From an uncultured Dechloromonas sp. (lineage in GTDB: Bacteria; Pseudomonadota; Gammaproteobacteria; Burkholderiales; Rhodocyclaceae): a stretch of 33,999 bases of DNA. The stretch is taken from the NCBI RefSeq assembly GCF_945957265.1, contig NZ_CAMFKO010000040.1, forward strand, positions 1 through 33,999. The letters are read 5' to 3'. Positions 10,099-17,793 of this stretch are shown here, in pieces; positions within the stretch are counted from its first letter, which is position 1, and each line of letters begins with the position of its first letter. Under the pieces are notes generated by a model, which saw only the letters and a list, made by a program, of their open reading frames with translations, was not told where the DNA came from and did not search any database. Both the position numbers and the translations under genes were made by a program.

Positions 10099-10118
10099 TC
10101 GGGGGCTTTCGCCCCCGA
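10099..10118 (-). promoter_or_regulatory. Intercistronic stem-loop between dctP and dctQ
   Basis: Perfect 8-bp GC-rich stem (10099-10106 with 10111-10118) and TTTC loop, in the 61-nt dctP-dctQ gap. On the minus strand it is followed by TTTACAAAC, not a true T-run. It is more likely a partial terminator or mRNA 3'-end stabiliser that lets the binding protein be made in excess over the membrane subunits, as in many binding-protein operons. That function is inference. Confidence 0.65.
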
Positions 10119-10136
10119 CCGTGACTCCCTTGAGAC

Positions 10137-11141
10137 TTACAGGCTATCCGGCTTGAAGCCGATGTCCTTGTATACCGCCTGGATCACTTCCTTGCCGACG
10201 CGGCCTTCCATCTTCTGGTGGACCGGAACCATGGCCTTCTTGAAAGCCAGGCGCTCTTCCTTGGTCGGCACGTAAACCGTGGTCTTGCCGCTCTTTTTCA
10301 CGGCCTCGAGCGAGGCGTCGTTTTCGACCTTGGCGATCTGGTTGGCGTAGCGGGTCGCCTGCTCCATTGCGTCATCCAGCTGCTTGCGGATATCGGCCGG
10401 CAGACCGTCCCAGAACTTCTTGTTGACGATGACCGCATAGCCCAGATAACCGTGCTCGGTCAGGGTCAGGTGCTTCTGCACTTCGTGCATTTTCTGGGTA
10501 TAAAGATTGGAAATCGGGTTCTCGGTGCCATCGACAACGCCGGTCTGCAGGGCCTGATAGACTTCGGAGAAGGCCATGACCTGCGGCATGCCGCCGACGG
10601 AGCGGATCTCCTCCTCAAGCACCTTGGACGACTGGATGCGCAGCTTCTTGCCCTTCAGGTCGGCCGGCGACTTGATCGGGGAGTTCAGCGAAAAGGACTT
10701 GAACCCGTTGTCCCAGTAAGCCAGACCGCGGATGCCCTTGGGCTCCAGCTTGGTCAGCAGCTGCTTGCCGACCGGCCCGTTGGTCACCTTGCGCAGGTCG
10801 TCATAGCTGCTGAAGATGAACGGCAGGTCGAAAACCTCGAACTCCTTGACACCCAGCGGGCCGAACTTGGCCAGCGACGGCGCCAGCATCTGGACGGCGC
10901 CGAGCTGCAGCGCTTCCATCTCTTCCTTGTCCTTGTACAGCGTCGAGTTGGCATAGACCTCGACCTTGACCTTGCCGCCGGTCAGTTCGCCGGCCTTCTT
11001 GGCGAACATCTCGGCAGCCTTGCCCTTGGGCGTATCGGCCGCCACGACGTGGCTGAACTTGATCACGATCGGCTGCTGGGCGTAGGCGCCGAGCGAAGCG
11101 GCGCAGAAGAACAGGCCGGCAAGCAGTTTGGAAATCTTCAT
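10137..11141 (-). CDS. dctP: TRAP transporter solute-binding protein DctP (C4-dicarboxylate)
   Basis: Periplasmic substrate-binding subunit of the DctPQM transporter. 334 residues from the ATG at 11141, which has a strong GGAGGAG Shine-Dalgarno; a longer open frame upstream lacks one. The signal peptide MKISKLLAGLFFCAASLGAYA has an AYA cleavage site near residue 21. The mature part begins with IVIKFSHVVAADTPKGKA, typical of the DctP family. It includes the LRIQSS segment, whose Arg is the family carboxylate-binding residue, and the AFSEVYQALQTGVVDGTENP helix block. First gene of dctPQM. Confidence 0.95.
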   Translation of the reverse strand: MKISKLLAGLFFCAASLGAYAQQPIVIKFSHVVAADTPKGKAAEMFAKKAGELTGGKVKVEVYANSTLYKDKEEMEALQLGAVQMLAPSLAKFGPLGVKEFEVFDLPFIFSSYDDLRKVTNGPVGKQLLTKLEPKGIRGLAYWDNGFKSFSLNSPIKSPADLKGKKLRIQSSKVLEEEIRSVGGMPQVMAFSEVYQALQTGVVDGTENPISNLYTQKMHEVQKHLTLTEHGYLGYAVIVNKKFWDGLPADIRKQLDDAMEQATRYANQIAKVENDASLEAVKKSGKTTVYVPTKEERLAFKKAMVPVHQKMEGRVGKEVIQAVYKDIGFKPDSL

Positions 11142-11167
11142 GTTTTCTCCTCCAGTTAAGCTGTCGC

Positions 11168-11248
11168 AAATTACGACTAGGTACAAGTATTACGAAAGGA
11201 GGAATCGCTGAGTATTGTGGTTATCCACAGCTGACCGGAAACTGACAA
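11168..11248 (-). promoter_or_regulatory. dctP control region with palindromic motif
   Basis: Two promoter readings fit on the minus strand. (a) TTGTCA (11243-11248), 17 nt, GATAAC (11220-11225). (b) A weaker -10 TAATTT (11168-11173) closer to the gene. The inverted repeat TGTGG-TTAT-CCACA (11216-11229) overlaps the -10 of (a), or would sit near -58 of (b), a usual site for FixJ-type activators. Bases 11213-11226 match 12726-12739 upstream of dctA at 13 of 14 positions. A DctR operator is inferred. Confidence 0.5.
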
Positions 11249-11274
11249 GAAGCTAGCAAGCGACGGTCAACAAA

Positions 11275-11299
11275 AAACCGCCGGACTTGCCGGCGGTTT
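11275..11299 (-). terminator. Rho-independent terminator after dctA
   Basis: 10-bp perfect stem (11275-11284 with 11290-11299) and 5-nt loop. On the minus strand it ends in six T (11272-11277). It lies 20 nt past the dctA stop and separates dctA from the dctP promoter region. Confidence 0.92.
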
Positions 11300-11319
11300 G
11301 CGTTGCGTGCGTTGCGCTC

Positions 11320-12666
11320 CTAGTGGTGCTCGACGATCGGACGCGGCACGTGGGGAATGATCACATCCGGCGCATCGTCCAGCACCAGCTCCGGGTTGTC
11401 GGCCTCGTCGCTCGTCTCGTCGTTGAGGACGGCATTCATGCGATCGACGTCGAGCGCCTTGCACCACTTGGCGACGACCAGGGTCGCCACGCTGTTGCCG
11501 ATGAAGTTGGTCAGCGCGCGTGCTTCCGACATGAAACGGTCGATGCCGAGGATCAGCGCCAGACCGGCGACCGGCACGGTACCGACGGCCGACAGCGTCG
11601 CCGCCAGCACGATGAAGCCGGAACCCGTCACCCCGGCGGCGCCCTTGGAGGTCAGCAGGAGAATGACCAGCAGGGTGATCTGATGCTGCAGGTCGAGCGG
11701 GGTATTAGTCGCCTGGGCGATGAACACGGCGGCCATGGTCAGGTAGATCGAGGTGCCATCCAGGTTGAACGAATAGCCGGTCGGCACGACCAGGCCGACC
11801 ACCGACTTCTGGGCGCCGGCGTTTTCCATCTTGGCCATCAGGCGGGGCAGCGCGGATTCGGAAGAAGAGGTGCCGAGCACCAGGAACAGCTCTTCCTTGA
11901 TGTACTTGATCAGCTTAAAGATGGAGAAGCCATGCACCTTGGCGATGGTTCCCAGCACGCCGACCACGAAAATCACGCAGGTGAGGTAGAAGGCGCCCAT
12001 CAGGTTGGCCAGCTGGACCAGGCTGCCCACGCCGTGCTTGCCGATGGTGTAGGCCATGGCGCCGAAGGCACCGATCGGGGCCACCTTCATGATCACGCCG
12101 ACAATGCCGAACAGCACGTGCGACAGCTTTTCGATCAACTCGAACACCGGCTTGCCGCGCTCGCCGAAGGCATGCATGGCGTAGCCGAAGAGGATGGAGA
12201 AGAACAGCACCTGCAGCATGTCGCCCTTGGCAAAGGCATCGACCACGCTGGTCGGGATGATGTTGATCAGGAAATCGGTCGTCGACTGCATCTTGCCCGG
12301 GCCGACGTACTTGTCGAGACCCTTGGTGTCGAGCGAGGCGGGATCGACGTTCATGCCGGAGCCCGGGGCCCAGACATTGACCACGATCAGGCCGATGATC
12401 AGCGCGATGGTGCTGACCACCTCGAAATACAGAACCGCGTAGCCACCCGTCTTGCCGACTTTCTTCATGTCCTCCATGCCGGCGATGCCGACGACGATGG
12501 TGCAGAAGATGATCGGGGCGATGATCATCTTGATCAGCTTGATGAAGGCGTCACCCAGCGGCTTCATGTCGGCGCCGGCCGACGGATAGAAATGCCCGAG
12601 CGCCACGCCGAGCGCGATGGCGATCAGGACCTGGACATACAGACTTTTGAAAATACTTTTTTTCAC
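11320..12666 (-). CDS. dctA: C4-dicarboxylate:cation symporter DctA
   Basis: Secondary transporter of the DAACS (glutamate/dicarboxylate) family that takes up succinate, fumarate and malate with protons or sodium. 448 residues. Family motifs are the re-entrant serine-rich loop [13 protein letters not shown], the NLDGTSIYL helix, the [20 protein letters not shown] loop and the C-terminal [13 protein letters not shown]. About eight membrane helices are expected. The last 35 or so residues form a hydrophilic acidic tail ending in VEHH. The start is GTG at 12666 with a GGGGGA Shine-Dalgarno about six bases upstream. It is divergent from dctS and monocistronic by its terminator. Confidence 0.97.
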   Translation of the reverse strand: MKKSIFKSLYVQVLIAIALGVALGHFYPSAGADMKPLGDAFIKLIKMIIAPIIFCTIVVGIAGMEDMKKVGKTGGYAVLYFEVVSTIALIIGLIVVNVWAPGSGMNVDPASLDTKGLDKYVGPGKMQSTTDFLINIIPTSVVDAFAKGDMLQVLFFSILFGYAMHAFGERGKPVFELIEKLSHVLFGIVGVIMKVAPIGAFGAMAYTIGKHGVGSLVQLANLMGAFYLTCVIFVVGVLGTIAKVHGFSIFKLIKYIKEELFLVLGTSSSESALPRLMAKMENAGAQKSVVGLVVPTGYSFNLDGTSIYLTMAAVFIAQATNTPLDLQHQITLLVILLLTSKGAAGVTGSGFIVLAATLSAVGTVPVAGLALILGIDRFMSEARALTNFIGNSVATLVVAKWCKALDVDRMNAVLNDETSDEADNPELVLDDAPDVIIPHVPRPIVEHH

Positions 12667-12682
12667 AAGACATCCCCCACGG

Positions 12683-12748
12683 ATTTACAGTGGCGCGGAG
12701 TATGAACACACGATCCCCACGTGCCTATTGTGGTGATCCGAATTGTGG
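12683..12748 (-). promoter_or_regulatory. dctA-dctS intergenic operator and promoter candidates
   Basis: Inverted repeat GATCCCCAC (12712-12720) and GTGGTGATC (12730-12738), one mismatch, 9-nt spacer. ATTGTGG occurs twice in direct orientation (12727-12733 and 12742-12748), 15 bp apart. Bases 12726-12739 repeat the dctP-upstream motif at 13 of 14 positions. For dctA, a -10-like TGTAAAT (12683-12689, minus strand) would place the repeat near -48. Probable DctR binding region by position and sharing; not proven. Confidence 0.5.
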
Positions 12749-12787
12749 AAAATACGGATGGCTCGGGCCGCGGGCGATTGGTATACG

Positions 12788-14782
12788 ATGCGCACGATGA
12801 CCACCCAGCCCCTGCCCGGCCCCGGCAGCTCCCGACGCCTGCGCCTACTGCTCGCCCTGCCGAAGTTCGGCATCGTATTGCTGGTCATCGCCCTGATCGC
12901 CCTGCTCTGGCTCCTCCAGCGCAATGAAGTCGAGGAAGAACGAACCGCGCTGATCAAGGACGTGCTGTGGCTCGAGCAGAACCTGCGCTTTCACCTGAAC
13001 GGCAGCGAGGACCACCTGCAGCAGCTGGCGGTCGACCTGGTCCAGCAGCCCGAACCGGCGCGCACCTTCCGCGTCCGCGCGGCGCACATGCTCAAGAACA
13101 CCCCGGAAATATCGCAAATACTCTGGCTGGATGGAACGCACCGCGTCATCGACGCGCTGCCCAGCTCGGCATTGCCGGACCAGGAAATCGAGGCCTTCGG
13201 CCTGGCCTACACGCGCCAGGCTTTCGATTTGGCCAAACAGCTCGGCAAACCGGCGTACAGCGAACCCTTCTTCGCCGACGGCAAGCGCGCCTTTGTCGAA
13301 CTGATGATCCCGGTATTCGACGGACGCCGCCTGAAGGGAATGCTGGCCGCCGTCTTTCCGCTGGACACGCTGCTCAGCAGCCAGGTCCCGTGGTGGTTCA
13401 CGCAGAAATACAAGGTCGTCATCATCGACGACAACGACATCCAGTACGCCGCCAAGACCAGCGTCGAAGGCAACAGCGCCCAGAGCTACGAAATCCCCTT
13501 CGACCCGCCGGGGCGCGGCCTGAAACTGCGCGTCACCAGCTACCAGAGCGGCGAAAACCTGCTCCCTCGCGTCCTGTCGACCGCCATCATCCTGCTTGCC
13601 GGCGGCGTTTTCTGGAGCCTGTGGCTGGTCCGCGACCTGATGCGCAAGCGAACCCGTGCCGAAGAGGCGCTGCGCGGCGAGCACGCCTTCCGGACGGCCA
13701 TGGAGGACTCCCTGACCGTCGGCATGCGCGCCCGCGACCTCGGCGGCAAGGTCATCTACGTCAACCCGGCCTTCTGCCGGATGACCGGCTTCGACAGCGA
13801 CGAACTGGTCGGCACCACGCCGCCGATGCCGTACTGGATTCCCGAGCAGATCGACGAAACCTTCGCCATGCACCAAGCCGTCCTGGCCGGCATGGCCCCG
13901 CCCGACGGCTTCGAAATGACCTTCCAGCGCAAGGGCGGGGAGCATTTCCACGCCCTCGTCTACGAAGCCAAGCTGATCGACGGCAACGGCAAGCACACCG
14001 GCTGGATGGCCTCGGTGCTCGACGTCACCGAACGCAAGCACGCCGAAGAACTGGCCCGGCAGCAGCAGGCCCAGCTGCAGTTCACCTCCCGCCTCGTCAC
14101 CATGGGCGAAATGGCCTCTACCCTGGCCCACGAACTCAACCAGCCGCTGGCCGCCATCGCCAGCTACAACACCGGCTGCCTCAATCTCCTGGCGCGCCCG
14201 GAATGCGCCATCGACGACATCAAGCCGGCCCTCGAGAAAATCGGCACCCAGGCCCAGCGCGCCGGCAAGATCATCCGGCGGGTGCACGACTTCGTCCGCA
14301 AGAGCGAACCCAAGCGCGCGCCCTGCTCGCTGAACGACGTGGTCGACGACTGCCTGGGTTTCATCGAGGCCGACGCCCGCAAGCATCGCATCCGCGTCGA
14401 GACCCACATCCCGGACCTGCCGCCCATTCCCGCCGACCGCCTGATGCTGGAACAGGTGCTGCTCAACCTGATGCGCAACGGCATGGAGGCGATGTCCGGC
14501 AACGAGGAAGCCGACCGCCTCCTTTCCGTGCGCGTCGAGCGGGGAGAACACGAGCTGTCGGTCTGCGTTGCCGACCAAGGCTGCGGCATCGCCCCCGAAA
14601 ACCGGGCAAAACTATTCACCGCCTTTTTCACGACCAAACCGGACGGCATGGGCATCGGGCTGTCGATCTGCCGGTCGATCATCGAATTCCACCGCGGCCG
14701 GCTGTGGGCCGACGACAACCCCCATTCGCACACCGGGCGCGGTACGATATTCACCTTCACCCTGCCCCTGGAAAGCCCATGA
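12788..14782 (+). CDS. dctS: Membrane sensor histidine kinase, DctS type
   Basis: Sensor kinase for C4-dicarboxylates, modelled on Rhodobacter DctS. An N-terminal membrane span (about residues 20-42) is followed by a periplasmic sensor domain of roughly 200 residues. A second span (about 258-280) leads to a PAS domain (about 300-415, ending in a DVTERKHAEELARQQQ linker). HisKA has H448 in LAHELNQPL, and the HATPase domain shows N (NLMRNGMEAM), G1 (DQGCGIA) and G2 (GMGIGLSICRSII) boxes. It overlaps dctR by 4 nt and is divergent from dctA. The start is uncertain. The frame is open from TTG 12743; ATGs at 12788 and 12797 both lack a Shine-Dalgarno, and an extended -10-like TGGTATACG lies at 12779-12787. 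664 residues from 12788. Confidence 0.9.
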   Translation: MRTMTTQPLPGPGSSRRLRLLLALPKFGIVLLVIALIALLWLLQRNEVEEERTALIKDVLWLEQNLRFHLNGSEDHLQQLAVDLVQQPEPARTFRVRAAHMLKNTPEISQILWLDGTHRVIDALPSSALPDQEIEAFGLAYTRQAFDLAKQLGKPAYSEPFFADGKRAFVELMIPVFDGRRLKGMLAAVFPLDTLLSSQVPWWFTQKYKVVIIDDNDIQYAAKTSVEGNSAQSYEIPFDPPGRGLKLRVTSYQSGENLLPRVLSTAIILLAGGVFWSLWLVRDLMRKRTRAEEALRGEHAFRTAMEDSLTVGMRARDLGGKVIYVNPAFCRMTGFDSDELVGTTPPMPYWIPEQIDETFAMHQAVLAGMAPPDGFEMTFQRKGGEHFHALVYEAKLIDGNGKHTGWMASVLDVTERKHAEELARQQQAQLQFTSRLVTMGEMASTLAHELNQPLAAIASYNTGCLNLLARPECAIDDIKPALEKIGTQAQRAGKIIRRVHDFVRKSEPKRAPCSLNDVVDDCLGFIEADARKHRIRVETHIPDLPPIPADRLMLEQVLLNLMRNGMEAMSGNEEADRLLSVRVERGEHELSVCVADQGCGIAPENRAKLFTAFFTTKPDGMGIGLSICRSIIEFHRGRLWADDNPHSHTGRGTIFTFTLPLESP

Positions 14783-15381
14783 GCCATGCCCCCGCCCACC
14801 TGGTAGACGACGACGACGCGATTCGCGACGCACTGGCCTGGCTGCTCAAGTCGCGCGGCCTGCCCAGCATCGGCTACCCGTCGGCCGAGGACTTTCTCGA
14901 GCAGTGGACACCGGAGATGGCCGGCTGCGTCGTCCTCGACATGCGCCTGGGCGGCATGACCGGCCTCGATTGCTTCGACCGGCTGTGCGAACGCAATTCG
15001 ACGCTGCCGGTCATCTTCCTGACCGGCCACGGCGATGTGCCGATGGCCGTGGGCGCGCTCAAGAAGGGGGCTTTCGACTTCTTCGAGAAACCGGTCAACG
15101 ACAACGATCTCGCCGACCGCATCGAGCAGGCCCTGGCCCTGAACGCCCAGCAACGGGAAGCCACCGCGGCCGTCGACTCCGTCCGCTCGCGGGCGGCGCG
15201 CCTGACGACCCGCGAAAAACAGATCATGGAGCTGATCCTGGCCGGCAAGTTCAACAAGGTCATCGCCGACGAACTCAACATCAGCATGCGCACCGTCGAG
15301 GTACACCGCGCCAACATCTTCGACAAGATGCAGGTCAAGACCGCCGTCGAGCTGGCCAACCTGCTCAAGGCGGGCGCCTAG
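14779..15381 (+). CDS. dctR: FixJ/LuxR-family response regulator, DctR type
   Basis: Partner of the upstream kinase: 200 residues, ATG at 14779 inside the dctS stop (ATGA). The receiver domain (1-120) has an acidic pocket DDDDA at 10-14, phosphoacceptor D54 in VVLDMRLGG, the conserved Thr in FLTGHGD and Lys in FEKPV. A LuxR-type HTH follows (about 135-198: LTTREKQIMELI, then MRTVEVHRANIFDKM). This is the FixJ subclass, as in the Rhodobacter DctS/DctR system, not the NtrC-like DctD, so sigma-54 control is not expected. Likely targets are dctA and dctPQM, both carrying the shared motif upstream. It would activate transport when external dicarboxylate is sensed. Confidence 0.92.
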   Translation: MSHAPAHLVDDDDAIRDALAWLLKSRGLPSIGYPSAEDFLEQWTPEMAGCVVLDMRLGGMTGLDCFDRLCERNSTLPVIFLTGHGDVPMAVGALKKGAFDFFEKPVNDNDLADRIEQALALNAQQREATAAVDSVRSRAARLTTREKQIMELILAGKFNKVIADELNISMRTVEVHRANIFDKMQVKTAVELANLLKAGA

Positions 15382-15451
15382 CGGCCTGCCCCGCCCGCGG
15401 GAAAGGGCGCCGCATCGCCGGACGACTCCCTTCCCCGCCGACCGCTAACGC

Positions 15452-15480
15452 TTCCCTAAGGCATTTTTTTTCGCTAGCAT
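15452..15480 (+). promoter_or_regulatory. Possible trxA promoter
   Basis: TTCCCT (15452-15457), 17 nt, TAGCAT (15475-15480), with an eight-T tract inside the spacer. Both boxes are weak matches to the sigma-70 consensus. The spacing and the position about 60 nt upstream of trxA are reasonable. Nothing else is evident in 15382-15546 and no clear terminator follows dctR. Confidence 0.3.
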
Positions 15481-15546
15481 CACGCCAACTTTCCCGTCGC
15501 CGTTCGCCGGCGCACCCATCCCTACATTCCATCCCATGAGGAAACC

Positions 15547-15873
15547 ATGAGCGAGCACATCCATTACGTCACCGACGACACCTTTGAAGCCGAAGTGCTG
15601 CAATCGCAGCAGCCGGTTCTCGTCGACTACTGGGCAGAATGGTGCGGCCCCTGCAAGATGATCGCTCCGATCCTCGACGAAGTCGCCAACGAATACGCCG
15701 GCAAGCTGAAGGTCGCCAAGGTCAACATCGACGACAACCAGGCGACCCCGGCCAAGTACGGCATCCGCGGCATCCCGACCCTGATGATCTTCAAGAACGG
15801 CAACATCGAGGCAACCAAGGTCGGCGCCCTGTCCAAGTCCCAACTCGCCGCCTTTATTGACAGCAACCTGTAA
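15547..15873 (+). CDS. trxA: Thioredoxin 1
   Basis: Small cytosolic disulfide reductase reduced by thioredoxin reductase. 108 residues, the normal length. Active site WCGPC at residues 32-36, cis-proline in GIRGIPTLM, and the buried Asp27 in VLVDYWAEW are all present. The ATG has a GAGGAAA Shine-Dalgarno at good spacing. It precedes rho, an arrangement common in proteobacteria. An 11-bp stem-loop follows the stop, so it may be terminated or processed separately from rho. Confidence 0.97.
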   Translation: MSEHIHYVTDDTFEAEVLQSQQPVLVDYWAEWCGPCKMIAPILDEVANEYAGKLKVAKVNIDDNQATPAKYGIRGIPTLMIFKNGNIEATKVGALSKSQLAAFIDSNL

Positions 15874-15890
15874 TCTCCGTAGTCTCCCGA

Positions 15891-15917
15891 CCTGAAGGTG
15901 CGTCCTGCACCTTCAGG
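15891..15917 (+). promoter_or_regulatory. Stem-loop between trxA and rho
   Basis: Perfect 11-bp inverted repeat (15891-15901 with 15907-15917) and loop GTCCT, starting 18 nt after the trxA stop. No T-run follows, so it is not a standard intrinsic terminator. It may mark the trxA mRNA 3' end, or act with the C-rich stretch that follows as an attenuator. Confidence 0.6.
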
Positions 15918-15943
15918 CAGACGCGACAGGCAAGCTGTCCGGC

Positions 15944-16030
15944 GTCATTCCCCTCCCCCCAAGCTTCTGCAATCTGCGCCCTGGCCTCCGGGCACTCGCC
16001 CGTTCGATAACCGGCGCCACACATTCCCAC
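15944..16030 (+). promoter_or_regulatory. C-rich, G-poor leader of rho (rut-like)
   Basis: By hand count this stretch has roughly 40 C against about 17 G, including runs of four and six C near 15952-15960. It lies directly before the rho ATG. C-rich, G-poor, weakly structured RNA is the kind of site Rho loads on, and E. coli rho is known to be autoregulated by Rho-dependent termination in its leader. Autoregulation here is inference. Confidence 0.4.
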
Positions 16031-17290
<1,260 letters not shown>

Positions 17291-17390
17291 AGCCGCAACG
17301 CATCGGCAGCTTTGGCTTCGGCCGCCCCTGGCGGGGCTTCACTTCGCAATGCGAAGTGAGCCTCCGCCGCAACAAACCTGCGGTGTGTTG
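17291..17390. repeat. Palindrome-rich 100-nt insert between the two rho tails
   Basis: Non-coding stretch with several inverted repeats: GCCCC-TGGC-GGGGC (17324-17337), and a longer hairpin with stem TCACTTCGC/GCGAAGTGA (17339-17347 with 17351-17359), loop AAT, extended by GGC/GCC across a one-base bulge. GCCGCAAC occurs near both ends (17292-17299 and 17366-17373). It resembles small palindromic repetitive elements (REP/MITE-like), but no family is recognised and no second copy is in the window. Confidence 0.55.
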
Positions 17391-17412
17391 TGACGCCATG
17401 CGTCGCGGTTAA
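17391..17412 (+). repeat. Direct repeat copy 2 (duplicated rho tail)
   Basis: Second copy of the rho 3' end, 122 nt downstream of the first. In the same reading it still encodes D-A-M-R-R-G-stop (GGT TAA). It may be the ancestral end of rho displaced by the insert, or a target duplication. Confidence 0.9.
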
Positions 17413-17422
17413 CCAACAAATA

Positions 17423-17451
17423 TTGCAAGCCCGCGCTTTTTCGAGGATAAT
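17423..17451 (+). promoter_or_regulatory. Sigma-70 promoter of rpmE
   Basis: TTGCAA (17423-17428), exactly 17 nt, GATAAT (17446-17451): five of six at -10 and four of six at -35. It starts just after the second rho-tail copy and 55 nt upstream of the rpmE ATG. Confidence 0.75.
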
Positions 17452-17505
17452 CACGGGCTTCCCAGATCGGCCACATCCGCCGGTCGCTCGTTTAAAGGAC
17501 AAAAG

Positions 17506-17730
17506 ATGAAAGCCGATATCCACCCGAATTACAAAGACGTCGCCGTGACCTGCTCCTGCGGCCACAACTTCACGACCAAGTCGACCATGCACAAGGATGC
17601 CTTCCACGTTGAAGTCTGCTCCCTGTGCCACCCGTTCTACACCGGCAAGCAGAAGATCGTCGACACCGCCGGTCGCGTCGAGAAGTTCAACCAGAAGTTC
17701 GGCGCCATGCGCGGCAAGGCTGCAGCCTGA
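17506..17730 (+). CDS. rpmE: 50S ribosomal protein L31, zinc-binding type
   Basis: Ribosomal large-subunit protein, 74 residues. It is the zinc-containing form (C+), with C16, C18, C38 and C41 in TCSCGH and [11 protein letters not shown]. The N-terminus MKADIHPNY is canonical. Shine-Dalgarno AAAGGA precedes the ATG. It has its own promoter and is followed by a strong terminator. The C+ form can serve as a zinc store, being replaced by a zinc-free paralogue under zinc starvation in some bacteria; no such paralogue is in this window. Confidence 0.98.
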   Translation: MKADIHPNYKDVAVTCSCGHNFTTKSTMHKDAFHVEVCSLCHPFYTGKQKIVDTAGRVEKFNQKFGAMRGKAAA

Positions 17731-17753
17731 TCGGCTTGATTTTCGCCATATCG

Positions 17754-17779
17754 AAAGGCAGCCTGTGGGCTGCCTTTTT
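17754..17779 (+). terminator. Rho-independent terminator after rpmE
   Basis: 10-bp perfect stem (17754-17763 with 17768-17777), loop TGTG, and a run of five T (17775-17779). It lies 24 nt after the rpmE stop and ends only 14 nt before the next gene's ATG. Confidence 0.92.
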
Positions 17780-17793
17780 CATTTCCGGAAGAC

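Noticed and set aside
11216..11229. Replication origin or plasmid iteron from the DnaA-box match
   Set aside because: Single box, no AT-rich unwinding region, no dnaA, dnaN or rep gene nearby.
12845..14578. 577-codon open frame on the minus strand
   Set aside because: Antisense to dctS, whose kinase boxes are all present in the plus frame.
17291..17390. Intrinsic terminator of rho
   Set aside because: The hairpins are GC-rich but none is followed by a T-run on the plus strand. The duplicated rho tail points to an inserted element instead.
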